A DNA stretch of 64,000 nt, from positions 186,001-250,000 of the forward strand of contig NZ_JARJNS010000004.1 of assembly GCF_030143245.1 (NCBI RefSeq), read 5' to 3'. Below, in pieces: positions 56,216 through 64,000 of the stretch. This stretch comes from Rhabdaerophilum sp. SD176 (GTDB taxonomy: Bacteria > Pseudomonadota > Alphaproteobacteria > Rhizobiales > Beijerinckiaceae). Every line of letters starts with the position of its first letter. The stretch's first letter is position 1. The translations under genes were made by a program, and so were the position numbers. A model generated the notes under the pieces. The model saw nothing but the letters and a program-made list of their open reading frames with translations, did no database searches and was not told the origin of the DNA.

Positions 56216-57391
56216 GTGACAAAGCTCGCCTACCGCCTCAACCCGCGCCTGCTCGCGGTCGATTCTCCCCCGATTCCCGAGGCGCAGGGCTGGCGCCGCG
56301 ACTATGACGGCCGCCATGGTCCGATGATCGACCTGTCGCAGGCCGTGCCCGGCGAGCCGCCGCCCGCCGCGATGCTCGAGCGCCTCGCCGCGGCGGCCGG
56401 CGAGGCCGATTGCACGCGCTACGGCCCGATCCTCGGCGATGTTGAACTGCGCGAGGCCTATGCAGCGGAGACGGGCGCGCTTTATGGCGCCTCGCTCCCG
56501 GTGGAATCGGTTGCGATCACCGCCGGCTGCAATGAAGCCTTCATGGTCGCCGTGATGGCGATTGCCGGCGCCGGCGATGCCGTCATGCTGCCCACGCCCT
56601 GGTATTTCAACCACAAGATGGCGCTGGACATGCTCGGCATCGAGGCCTTGTCCTTGCCCTGCCGTCCCGAGGCCGGCTTCGTGCCGGATGTGGCGGAGGC
56701 CGCGGCGCGGATCACGTCCGCCACCCGGGCCATCATGCTCGTCACGCCGAACAACCCGACCGGCGCCATCTACCCGCCGGCCACCATCGCGGCCTTCGCC
56801 GAACTGGCGCGGATGCGCGGGCTGGCCCTCATCCTCGACGAGACCTACCGTGATTTCCTGCCCGCCGGCAGTGGCCGCCCGCATGACCTGCTGGCCGATT
56901 CTTCCTGGGGGGATGTGGCGATCCAGCTTTATTCCTTCTCGAAGGCCTATGCCGTGCCCGGCCATCGGCTCGGGGCCATGGCCGCCGCGCCGGAAACCAT
57001 GGCCGAGATCGCCAAGGTGCTGGATACAATGCAGATCTGCCCGGCCCGGCCGGCCCAGCGGGTCGTGGCCTGGGCCATCGAGGGCCTGCGGAGCTGGCGC
57101 CATGGCCAGCGCGATGATCTCGTCCGCCGCGCTGCAGCCTGCCGGGCCGCCTTCGCGCCCCTGCCGGGCTGGCGGCTCGATTCCCTCGGCGCCTATTTCG
57201 CCTTCGCCGCCCATCCGTTCCCGGGCATGCCGGCGCGGGAGGCGGCGCGCAAGCTGGCGCTGGAATCCGGCGTGCTCGCCCTGCCGGGCCCCTATTTCGG
57301 GCCGGGGCAGGAAACCCATCTCCGCATCGCCTTCGCCAATGTCGGAGCGGAGCGGCTGGCCGAACTCGGCACAAGGCTGGCGAGGGCCTGA
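56216..57391 (+). CDS. class I/II PLP-dependent aminotransferase
   Basis: 391 aa. Asn in VTPNNPTGAI near residue 183, Asp in LDETYRDF near residue 208, the PLP Lys in SFSKAYAVPGHRLG near residue 242 and the Arg in LRIAFANV near the end are the fold-type I signature. GTG start with GAGGA before it; no ATG fits better. Amino donor and acceptor unknown. It converges on the VOC gene (7 bp apart). Confidence 0.92.
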   Translation: MTKLAYRLNPRLLAVDSPPIPEAQGWRRDYDGRHGPMIDLSQAVPGEPPPAAMLERLAAAAGEADCTRYGPILGDVELREAYAAETGALYGASLPVESVAITAGCNEAFMVAVMAIAGAGDAVMLPTPWYFNHKMALDMLGIEALSLPCRPEAGFVPDVAEAAARITSATRAIMLVTPNNPTGAIYPPATIAAFAELARMRGLALILDETYRDFLPAGSGRPHDLLADSSWGDVAIQLYSFSKAYAVPGHRLGAMAAAPETMAEIAKVLDTMQICPARPAQRVVAWAIEGLRSWRHGQRDDLVRRAAACRAAFAPLPGWRLDSLGAYFAFAAHPFPGMPAREAARKLALESGVLALPGPYFGPGQETHLRIAFANVGAERLAELGTRLARA

Positions 57392-57397
57392 GCGAAC

Positions 57398-58390
57398 TCA
57401 GTCCTTCTTCACCGGCGGCGTGCCATGGGTGTGGAAGGTCTCGATCGTCTTCAGCCCCCAGGCCTGGCCCTTCTTCCGGTCGGCCTCGGTCCAGACGATC
57501 GGCTCCCAGTCCGGCGCGAGGATGAGCCGCGCCCCGGCATTGGCCAGCTCGACGCGGTTGCCCGCCGGCTCCCAGACATAGAGGAAGAACGTGCCCTGGA
57601 TCGCGTGCTTGTGCGGCCCCGTCTCGATATGGACGCCGTTCTCGAGGAAGATATCCGCCGCGCGCAGGATGTCCTCGCGCTGGTCGGTGGCATAGGTCAC
57701 ATGGTGCAGGCGCCCCGTGCCGCCGCCATGCTCCTCGGTGCAGGCGAGATCATAGGTCTTGTTGTTGATCGTGAACCAGCAGCCGCCGATCCGGCCATTG
57801 TCGAGCTGGATTATTTCGGTGACGCGGCTGCCGAGGCAGGTTTCCATGAAACGTCGGAACTCGCGCACATCGCTCGCCAGCAGGTTGAGATGGTCGAGCC
57901 GGCGCGGGCAGGCGCCCCGGCCGTGATAGCGCTGGGCGATATTCTTCAGCGCCGCCTTCTGGCCCGCCGGCGGCGCATAGCGGTTCGTATCATAGTAGAT
58001 CTCGAACACATGGCCGAACGGATCCTCGAACCGGAAGGCCCGGCCATGGCCGAGGTCGCCCTTGGTCCAGCCGTGAACCTTGAAGCCGCTCGCCTCGATC
58101 GTGGCGACGCGGCGCTGCAATGCGGCCTCCGAGCTGGCGCGGTAGGCGACATGCCCGATGCCGGTCGTGTCATGGCGCGTCAGCTTGAGGCTGTGGAATT
58201 CGTAATCGTCAAAGGCCCGGAGATAGGCGGAACGCTCGTCCTCCGCCGTGAGGGTCAGGCCGTAGATCTCGGTGAAGAAGCGCAGGCTCTCCGCGTAGCG
58301 ATCGGTATACATCTCGACATGGGCGAGATGCGCGATATCGTGGCAGGGCTCGGTCAGGGACATGGGCTTGGGCTTCCTCGGAGCGGGCAT
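57398..58390 (-). CDS. VOC family extradiol (catechol 2,3-dioxygenase-like) dioxygenase
   Basis: 330 aa with two vicinal-oxygen-chelate domains. The C-terminal domain has the metal ligands His (RRLDHLNLLAS near residue 165), His (RLHHVTYATD near residue 231) and Glu (NRVELANAG near residue 283), the two-His-one-Glu iron site of type I extradiol enzymes. It would cut a catechol ring next to a hydroxyl. Divergently paired with galD-galB-galC, so its product may enter that pathway. Start 58390 has AGAAGG in front; 58363 is an alternative. Confidence 0.87.
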   Translation of the reverse strand: MPAPRKPKPMSLTEPCHDIAHLAHVEMYTDRYAESLRFFTEIYGLTLTAEDERSAYLRAFDDYEFHSLKLTRHDTTGIGHVAYRASSEAALQRRVATIEASGFKVHGWTKGDLGHGRAFRFEDPFGHVFEIYYDTNRYAPPAGQKAALKNIAQRYHGRGACPRRLDHLNLLASDVREFRRFMETCLGSRVTEIIQLDNGRIGGCWFTINNKTYDLACTEEHGGGTGRLHHVTYATDQREDILRAADIFLENGVHIETGPHKHAIQGTFFLYVWEPAGNRVELANAGARLILAPDWEPIVWTEADRKKGQAWGLKTIETFHTHGTPPVKKD

Positions 58391-58652
58391 TCGGCCTTCT
58401 GGTCGTGTGCAGGATGCGGGCGCCTCGCTGCTGAATCAAATTGGATTTTCGCGTCTATTGATGAAGGCTTTGCATGGGTTGGCCGTCGGCCTCGAAACCG
58501 GAGGCGGCCGGGAAGGGCTTTGAATGCAGCTCATCAATCCGTGCAAAACGATCATTTGATTCATCAAACCGGGCGGAGCATCTGTCTCGGTCAAGAAGGA
58601 CAGCCGGCATGGCTCTGGCCGGTCTGGTCCCCCAGGGAAACGGGAAGCCAAA
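58391..58652. promoter_or_regulatory. divergent promoter region of the ring-cleavage genes
   Basis: 262 bp between opposing genes. The 14-bp inverted repeat TTTGATTCATCAAA lies at 58555-58568, and a half-site ATCAAA at 58435-58440 may be a second operator. Both point to a regulator not encoded in the window. No gene is present. Confidence 0.5.
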
Positions 58653-59759
58653 ATGCTCCGGGGCGTTCGATGCATGATGATGCGGGGCGGCACCTCGAAA
58701 GGGGCCTATTTCCTCGCCGAGGACCTTCCCGCCGAGCCTGCCGCGCGGGATGCGCTGCTTCTAAGCCTGATGGGTTCGCCCGATCCGCGTCAGGTTGACG
58801 GGCTGGGCGGCGCGCATCCGTTGACCTCGAAAGTCGCCATCGTCTCCCGCTCGGTGGAGCCCGGCTGTGACATCGATTTCCTGTTCGCGCAGGTCGGCGT
58901 CGACAAGCCGATGGTCGATACAACCCCGAATTGCGGCAACATCCTTGCCGGCGTGGTGCCCTTCGCGATCGAGCGCGGCCTCATACCGGCCTGCCATCCC
59001 GAGACGCGGGTGAAGGTGCGCACGCTCAATACCGGCACGATCGCCGAGATCCTCGTCGAAACACCCGGCGGCGTGGTGAACTATCTCGGCGAGGCCCGGA
59101 TCGACGGCGCGCCCGGCACGGCGGCACCGATCGCGATCGATTTCCTTGATGCGGAAGGCTCGGTCTGCGGCAAGCTTCTCCCCACGGGTAACGTGGTCGA
59201 TATCATCCGCGGCGTGCCCTGCACGCTGATCGACAACGGCATGCCCGTCATCGTGATGCGCGCGGCCGATCTCGGCCGGACCGGGCAAGAACCGCGCGAC
59301 CAGCTCGACAAGGATGCCGAACTCAAGGCCCGGATCGAGGCGATCCGGCTCGAGGCCGGCCCCTTGATGAATCTCGGCGATGTCTCGGGCAAGGTCGTGC
59401 CGAAAATCGCCCTCGTCGCGCCGCCCGTGGCGGGCGGTCACATCCTGACCCGCAGCTTCATCCCGCATGAATGCCATGCATCGATTGGTGTTTTTGCGGC
59501 CGTCACGGTGGCGACGGCAGCCGTTCTCCCCGGCTCGCCGGCCGCTGCCGTGGCACGGATGCCCTCCGGCCGCATCCGGACCCTCTCGGTCGAGCATCCG
59601 ACCGGCGAATTCTCTGTCCGCCTCGAAGTCGACGGGACCGAGGCGGCCCCGGTGGTCACGCGCGCTGGCCTCCTGCGCACCGCACGGAAGCTGTTCGACG
59701 GTATTGCCTTCGCCCGCCAGCCCGCCGAGGCCGGCACCATCCACCACGCTGCCGAATGA
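58653..59759 (+). CDS. galD: 4-oxalomesaconate tautomerase (PrpF family)
   Basis: 368 aa. MMRGGTSKGAYFLAEDLP at residues 8-25 and DTTPNCGNILAGVVPFA near residue 89 are the PrpF family marks, with one catalytic Cys in the latter. GalD isomerises keto to enol 4-oxalomesaconate in the gallate and protocatechuate 4,5-cleavage routes. Assigned from the following galB and galC, because PrpF alone would be ambiguous with an aconitate isomerase. Confidence 0.88.
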   Translation: MLRGVRCMMMRGGTSKGAYFLAEDLPAEPAARDALLLSLMGSPDPRQVDGLGGAHPLTSKVAIVSRSVEPGCDIDFLFAQVGVDKPMVDTTPNCGNILAGVVPFAIERGLIPACHPETRVKVRTLNTGTIAEILVETPGGVVNYLGEARIDGAPGTAAPIAIDFLDAEGSVCGKLLPTGNVVDIIRGVPCTLIDNGMPVIVMRAADLGRTGQEPRDQLDKDAELKARIEAIRLEAGPLMNLGDVSGKVVPKIALVAPPVAGGHILTRSFIPHECHASIGVFAAVTVATAAVLPGSPAAAVARMPSGRIRTLSVEHPTGEFSVRLEVDGTEAAPVVTRAGLLRTARKLFDGIAFARQPAEAGTIHHAAE

Positions 59760-59773
59760 TCGGGACCCAACGT

Positions 59774-60499
59774 ATGAGTGCATCCACCAAGACCGGCCTT
59801 GTCGTCACCGCCCATCCGGGGGATTTCGTCTGGCGGGCCGGGGGCGCCATCGCGCTTCATGTCGCGAAAGGCTACCGGGTGAAGATCGCCTGCCTCTCCT
59901 ATGGCGAGCGCGGCGAAAGCCAGTTCGCCTGGAAGAAGGCAGGGGTCAGCCTTGCCGAGGTCAAGGCCCAGCGCCGCGACGAGGCGGAGCGTGCCGCCAC
60001 GATCCTCGGGGCGGAGATCGAGTTTTTCGACGCGGGAGATTACCCCCTGCGCGGCACCGAGGCGATCATCGACCGGCTCGTTGACATCAACCACGAGCTC
60101 AAGCCGAGCTTCATCCTCACGCACAGCCTCGAGGATCCCTACAATATCGACCATCCCGAGGCGACGCGGCTGGCCCAGGAAGCGCGCATCATCGCACAGG
60201 CAGCCGGGCACAAGCCGGATCCGGACCGCGCCTATGCCGCGCCTCCGGTCTTCCTGTTCGAGCCGCATCAGCCCGAGCAATGCAATTTCAAGCCGAATGT
60301 CATCCTCAACATCGATGACGTCTGGGAGACGAAGCGCAGGGCCTTCGAGGTCCTGGCGGCGCAGAAGCATCTCTGGGAATATTACACCCGTGTCGCGCTC
60401 AATCGCGGCATGCAGGGCGGGCGCAATTCCGGCCGCGCCATGACCTATGGCGAGGCCTATCAGCGTCTCTTCCCGCAGGCGCTGGAGGAACTCGCATGA
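59774..60499 (+). CDS. galB: 4-oxalomesaconate hydratase (PIG-L family)
   Basis: 241 aa. [20 protein letters not shown] near residue 9 is the PIG-L metal-site start (Pseudomonas GalB has the same context), then LSYGERGES near residue 42 and [19 protein letters not shown] near residue 117. It hydrates 4-oxalomesaconate to 4-carboxy-4-hydroxy-2-oxoadipate. Start 59774 aligns with the family; ATG at 59756, overlapping the galD stop, is possible. Overlaps galC by 4 bp. Confidence 0.9.
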   Translation: MSASTKTGLVVTAHPGDFVWRAGGAIALHVAKGYRVKIACLSYGERGESQFAWKKAGVSLAEVKAQRRDEAERAATILGAEIEFFDAGDYPLRGTEAIIDRLVDINHELKPSFILTHSLEDPYNIDHPEATRLAQEARIIAQAAGHKPDPDRAYAAPPVFLFEPHQPEQCNFKPNVILNIDDVWETKRRAFEVLAAQKHLWEYYTRVALNRGMQGGRNSGRAMTYGEAYQRLFPQALEELA

Positions 60500-61188
60500 A
60501 AACCGTCGTCGTCACCCGGGTCGAGCGGGCGGAGCCCTCGGCCATCGAGCGCCTTGCCGGCCTCGGCGTCTCCACCACCCATGAGGCGATGGGCCGGATC
60601 GGCCTGATGCAGCCCTATATGCGGCCGATCTATCCCGGTGCCGCCATTGCCGGCAGTGCCATCACGGTTCTCGCCCAGCCGGGCGACAACTGGATGTTGC
60701 ATGTCGCGGTCGAGCAATGCCGGCCGGGCGACGTGCTCGTTGTTGCCGTGACGGCGCCGTCGACCGATGGCTATTTCGGCGATCTCCTCGCCACCTCCCT
60801 CAAGGCGCGCGGCGTGCAGGGGCTGATCATCGATGCCGGCGTGCGCGATGTCCGCACCCTGACCGAGATGGGTTTCCCGGTCTGGTCGAAGGCCATTTCC
60901 GCCAAGGGCACGGTGAAGGCCACGCTCGGCGCGGTGAATGTGCCGGTTGTCTGTGCCGGTGCGCTGGTCCATGCGGGCGATGTCATTGTCGCGGATGATG
61001 ATGGCGTCGTCGTCGTGCCCCGGGCCGATGCCGCGCGCATCGCTGAACTCGGCGCGAAACGCGAGGCCAACGAAACCGAGAAGCGCCAGCGCCTCGCCTC
61101 GGGTGAGCTCGGTCTCGACATGTATGCCATGCGCGAGGGCCTCGCCAAGGCTGGCTTGCGCTATGTCGAGACGCTGGACGAAGCGTGA
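60496..61188 (+). CDS. galC: 4-carboxy-4-hydroxy-2-oxoadipate aldolase/oxaloacetate decarboxylase
   Basis: 230 aa RraA-fold class II aldolase. [16 protein letters not shown] near residue 95 and [19 protein letters not shown] near residue 115 hold the metal and substrate residues. It splits the adduct to pyruvate and oxaloacetate, the end of the gal route. ATGA overlap with galB. Last gene before the tRNA. Confidence 0.92.
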   Translation: MKTVVVTRVERAEPSAIERLAGLGVSTTHEAMGRIGLMQPYMRPIYPGAAIAGSAITVLAQPGDNWMLHVAVEQCRPGDVLVVAVTAPSTDGYFGDLLATSLKARGVQGLIIDAGVRDVRTLTEMGFPVWSKAISAKGTVKATLGAVNVPVVCAGALVHAGDVIVADDDGVVVVPRADAARIAELGAKREANETEKRQRLASGELGLDMYAMREGLAKAGLRYVETLDEA

Positions 61189-61231
61189 TCCGACCGGTTT
61201 GAGGTTCCCCCCGCCCGTCCGGACGATGCCG

Positions 61232-61255
61232 CGAGCCGTGCACCGAGCCGTGCAC
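61232..61255 (+). repeat. two tandem copies of a 12-bp unit
   Basis: CGAGCCGTGCAC is repeated exactly at 61232-61243 and 61244-61255, between galC and the tRNA. No function is evident. Confidence 0.85.
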
Positions 61256-61307
61256 AGGGCACGCTTCCGGAGATCGGAAACAAGCTTGTATTCGATGGCG
61301 GGTAAGA

Positions 61308-61385
61308 TGGTCGGAGTGGCGGGATTCGAACCCACGACCCCTAGTCCCCCAGACTAGTGCGCTAACCAGGCTGCGCTACACTCCG
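61308..61385 (-). tRNA. tRNA-Pro (GGG)
   Basis: A full cloverleaf on the minus strand: acceptor CGGAGTG/CACTCCG, D-stem GCGC/GCGC, anticodon stem CTAGT/ACTAG with loop CTGGGGG (anticodon GGG), T-arm GTGGG-TTCGAAT-CCCGC. The CCA end is encoded. It reads proline codons CCC and CCU. Confidence 0.96.
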
Positions 61386-61544
61386 ACGAGCCCCGGCTTA
61401 TAGGGGGTCCTGCCGGGGCTGGCAATGTCTTTTGCCGGTCCGTCTCCGGGTTCGGAAAGCGGGCGCCTGGAACGGGCCGCGGCACGGCAGGTTAGCCGGA
61501 AAATTCATGATTTTGCGCTAGGCGGATCGGCCGGGAGGCTGCCC

Positions 61545-62762
61545 ATGCGCATCGTGCTGGTTCTGGATACGGCGTTCGTCAATGGCGGACAGGCGAAGGT
61601 CGCGCTCGATTCGGCGCTCGGGCTGAAGGCGCTCGGGCACGAGCCGGTCGTCTTCGCGGCGGTGGGCCCGGCGGCAGCGGAACTGGAGGCAGCCGGAATC
61701 CCGGTCCATGTGCTGGGCCAGAGCGAGCTGATCAAGGATTGCTCGGCCCTGCGCGCGGCCTGGCGGGGCATTCACAACGAAACCGCCGCCGAGGCGCTCG
61801 AGGCGCTGCTGGCTGCGCAGCCGCTCGGCGACACGGTGATCCACGTTCATGGCTGGGCGAAGGCGCTGTCCTCGTCGATTGCCGGTCCGATCCGGAAATC
61901 CGGGCTGCCGGCGCTCTACACGATGCACGAATATTTCCTGCTCTGCCCGAATGGCGGCTTCTACAACTATGTCCAGCATCGGCACTGCACCTTGAAGCCG
62001 CTCTCGGCGGCATGCCTCGCCACGGCCTGCGATTCGCGCTCCCGTCTCCACAAGGCCTGGCGGGTGGTCCGGACTACGGCCATGAAGCATGTCCACCATT
62101 TGCCTGAGGCCCTGCCGGATATCGTCTATTTCCACGGCTACCAGCGGGATGTGATCGCGCCGCACCTGCCGGCCGGAACCCGCCTGCACGAGGTCGCCAA
62201 CCCGATCGAGGCCGAAAATCTCGGCCCCAAGCCCGATCCGGCCTCGGGCGAGATCATCTATCTCGGCCGCCTGTCGACGGAGAAGGGCATCTTCGTTTTT
62301 GCTGAAGCCGCACGGATTGCCGGCATCACACCGGTTTTTGTGGGCGACGGGCCGCTGGCTGGCGAGCTGCGCCGCCGCTATCCCGAGGCGCGGCTGGTCG
62401 GCTGGCAGGATGCAGCCGGGGTCCGCCGCCACCTCCGGGCGGCGCGGGCGCTCGTCTTCCCCTCGCTCTGGCACGAGGGCCAGCCGCTGACCGTCCTCGA
62501 AGCGCTCGCACTCGGAACGCCGGTTATCGCCGCGGATGGCTGCGCCGCCCGGGACAGCGTCATCGATGGCGAGAACGGATTGTGGTTCCGGCAGGCCGAC
62601 CCCGCTGACCTGGCGCGGGCCCTGGCGGCCCTGTCGGATGATGGCACCGTGAGGCGGCTTTCCGAAGGGGCCTACCGCCGGTACTGGGCGGATCCCTACA
62701 GCCTCGAACGGCATTGTCGCCGGCTCGAGGAGGTCTATGCCGGGCTCATCGCCCGCAAGTAG
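61545..62762 (+). CDS. glycosyltransferase family 4 protein
   Basis: 405 aa GT-B enzyme. VLDTAFVNGGQAKVALD at the start, YTMHEYFLLCPNGGFYNY near residue 125, YLGRLSTEKGIFVFAEAA near residue 239 and the donor-site EGQPLTVLEALALGTPVI near residue 313. The start at 61545 follows GGGAGG. Probably adds a sugar to a cell-surface polysaccharide, as an O-antigen-ligase-like gene follows convergently. Confidence 0.92.
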   Translation: MRIVLVLDTAFVNGGQAKVALDSALGLKALGHEPVVFAAVGPAAAELEAAGIPVHVLGQSELIKDCSALRAAWRGIHNETAAEALEALLAAQPLGDTVIHVHGWAKALSSSIAGPIRKSGLPALYTMHEYFLLCPNGGFYNYVQHRHCTLKPLSAACLATACDSRSRLHKAWRVVRTTAMKHVHHLPEALPDIVYFHGYQRDVIAPHLPAGTRLHEVANPIEAENLGPKPDPASGEIIYLGRLSTEKGIFVFAEAARIAGITPVFVGDGPLAGELRRRYPEARLVGWQDAAGVRRHLRAARALVFPSLWHEGQPLTVLEALALGTPVIAADGCAARDSVIDGENGLWFRQADPADLARALAALSDDGTVRRLSEGAYRRYWADPYSLERHCRRLEEVYAGLIARK

Positions 62763-62768
62763 CCGCCG

Positions 62769-63995
62769 CTATTCGGCCGGCTGCGGCTGAAGCGGCGGGG
62801 CCGTGGAGGGGCGGATGCGGTCCCGGGCGCTCGCATAGGCGAGATGCGCATAGAAGCGATACTCGTCCAGCCACCGGCGTGAGGCCGCGGCCAGCCCCCA
62901 GCTGAGGCCATAGATCATGAAGAGATGGCGCCAGCGGTCGGTGTCGATCTGGAAGTTCTGCACGAGGTGCGGGATGAGGCCGGCGAAAATCACCACGGCA
63001 TAGGGCTGGAACGGCGTGCGCAGCAGGACCGTCCGCCACGAGATCAACAAGGTGGAGATGATGAAGGCCAGGAAAGTGATGCCACCGAGCCAGCCATAGG
63101 AAGCGAAGGCCATCAGGTAGGTATTGTGCGGGTTCTCGGGATAGTAGAGCCAGAATCGGTTCGGGCCGTGCCCCAAAGGACGCGACAGCAGGTCGGGCAG
63201 TGAGCGGAGCTGGTTGCCGAAACGCCCGGACGGGCCGGAATCATAGTCCTTCTGGAGAGTGAACCGGTCGGCGAAGACCTCGGCGATCTGGTCGACCGAG
63301 AGGATCGCGGCGAAGCCGATAGCGAGCGCGAAGAACCCGGCAAGAGTCAGCAAGGTCAGTCGCGCGCGAAACTGGTCGTTGCGGGCGGTCACGAACATCA
63401 GCCCCAGAAGCACCGCCGTCCCGATCACCATCGCGGCCCAGGACCCGCGCGAATAGGTCAGGAACAGGCCGAGCAGGATCGGCCCCAGCAAAGCCACGCG
63501 CAGCAGCCGCAAGCGCGGTTCACGTAGGAAGTCATGGATGAGGAACAGCGCCGGCAGGACAAGAAACGAGCCCAGCACGTTCGGGTCGCGGAACGTGCCG
63601 GAGACGCGCCCTTCATGCATGGTGAAGAACGCGCCGAGGCCGGCAATGTTGAGATAGCCGATGATCCCGGCCAGCGAGGCCACGCTCGCGCCGGCCAGCA
63701 GGCCCCATTTGATGGCCTCGAGGCGCTGGATCGCGTTCTGGTTCATCGCCATGCAGAAGAAGGCGGCCGTTGTCGCGACAAAGCAGGTGCCGATGATGAA
63801 GTCACGGCTTTCGGCAAAGTCGAGATGCGGCTGCAGCGCGATCAGGCCGGCGATATTGAACACCATGAGGAAGAGCAGGAGCGGGGCATTCCGCCGGTCG
63901 AAGCGCAGGCCCATCAGCGCGAACAGCCCGACAGTGGCGATGCTCGTGAGGTTGTAGGCAATGTCGAAGATGACGAAGGCCCCGGTGAACACCAT
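62769..63995 (-). CDS. O-antigen ligase-like membrane protein, possibly incomplete at the window edge
   Basis: 408 aa in the window with about 10 hydrophobic segments. The long periplasmic-type loop with RSLPDLLSRPLGHGPNRFW and NPHNTYLMAFASYGWLGG near residue 285 is the Wzy_C signature of O-antigen ligases and polymerases. The ATG at 63995 is five bases from the edge, so an upstream start cannot be excluded. It would join polysaccharide units to a lipid or polymer. Confidence 0.85.
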   Translation of the reverse strand: MVFTGAFVIFDIAYNLTSIATVGLFALMGLRFDRRNAPLLLFLMVFNIAGLIALQPHLDFAESRDFIIGTCFVATTAAFFCMAMNQNAIQRLEAIKWGLLAGASVASLAGIIGYLNIAGLGAFFTMHEGRVSGTFRDPNVLGSFLVLPALFLIHDFLREPRLRLLRVALLGPILLGLFLTYSRGSWAAMVIGTAVLLGLMFVTARNDQFRARLTLLTLAGFFALAIGFAAILSVDQIAEVFADRFTLQKDYDSGPSGRFGNQLRSLPDLLSRPLGHGPNRFWLYYPENPHNTYLMAFASYGWLGGITFLAFIISTLLISWRTVLLRTPFQPYAVVIFAGLIPHLVQNFQIDTDRWRHLFMIYGLSWGLAAASRRWLDEYRFYAHLAYASARDRIRPSTAPPLQPQPAE

Positions 63996-64000
63996 CAGCG

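Noticed and set aside
61308-61385. tRNA-Pro as an integration site of a genomic island
   Set aside because: No second copy of the tRNA 3' end and no integrase gene are present in the window.

Overview
This is a GC-rich, gene-dense chromosomal window from an alphaproteobacterium, most likely of the order Hyphomicrobiales (Rhizobiales). The evidence is gene order and family type: lepB-rnc-era-recO, nrdR-ribD-ribE-ribH-nusB-thiL, hppA / bamE / ubiquinol-cytochrome c chaperone / DUF177 / plsX-fabH-ihfA-MerR, an LdtR-type MarR regulator beside its L,D-transpeptidase, and a HemB whose metal site has aspartates where zinc-type enzymes have cysteines. I cannot assign a genus. There is no prophage, insertion sequence, plasmid replication gene or CRISPR array.

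Layout. 22-8730 is a tightly coupled catabolic operon (CoA-transferase, aldehyde dehydrogenase, SDR, zinc alcohol dehydrogenase, MmgE/PrpD, HTD2-type hydratase, acyl-CoA dehydrogenase, nitroreductase) of unknown substrate. 8945-15947 is core machinery (signal peptidase, RNase III, Era, RecO, topoisomerase IV subunit A) with one TadG-like protein inserted. 16059-23656 is mixed metabolism (flavodoxin-like protein, DsbA-like protein, Bpt, threonine deaminase, an orphan LivH-type permease, HemB, an acyl-CoA hydrolase, a DUF6163-like membrane protein). 23918-26119 is the ldtR/ldtP cell-wall pair. 26160-33148 runs from glycine/serine metabolism through riboflavin synthesis to NusB and ThiL. 33194-42352 carries an MFS transporter, the proton pyrophosphatase, BamE and the lipid synthesis/IHF block. 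42366-44753 is a large membrane protein.

44786-50702 holds the most interesting group: a GTP cyclohydrolase II with a degenerate N-terminal domain, a stand-alone RibD-type reductase, a cytochrome b561, and a four-gene operon for a SAM methyltransferase, a GT4 glycosyltransferase, a cysteine-free 6-pyruvoyltetrahydropterin-synthase-like protein and a BchC-like dehydrogenase. Together they look like a pathway from GTP to a methylated, glycosylated pterin- or pyrimidine-type compound. This is an inference, not a known pathway.

50844-54398 is a coupled operon of an OpgH-type glucan glucosyltransferase, an FkbM methyltransferase and an unknown secreted protein. 54466-57391 has a DODA-type dioxygenase, an exported metallo-beta-lactamase-fold protein and an aminotransferase. 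57398-61188 is a ring-cleavage module: a divergent VOC-family extradiol dioxygenase and the galD-galB-galC lower pathway to pyruvate and oxaloacetate. The window ends with tRNA-Pro(GGG), a glycosyltransferase and an O-antigen-ligase-like membrane protein that reaches the edge.

Other notable points: ribD and ribE are one uninterrupted reading frame with a plausible internal start; the 3' end of ldtR is duplicated just downstream with only synonymous changes; and a perfect 28-bp palindrome lies inside a hydratase gene and shares its core with a terminator 48 kb away.
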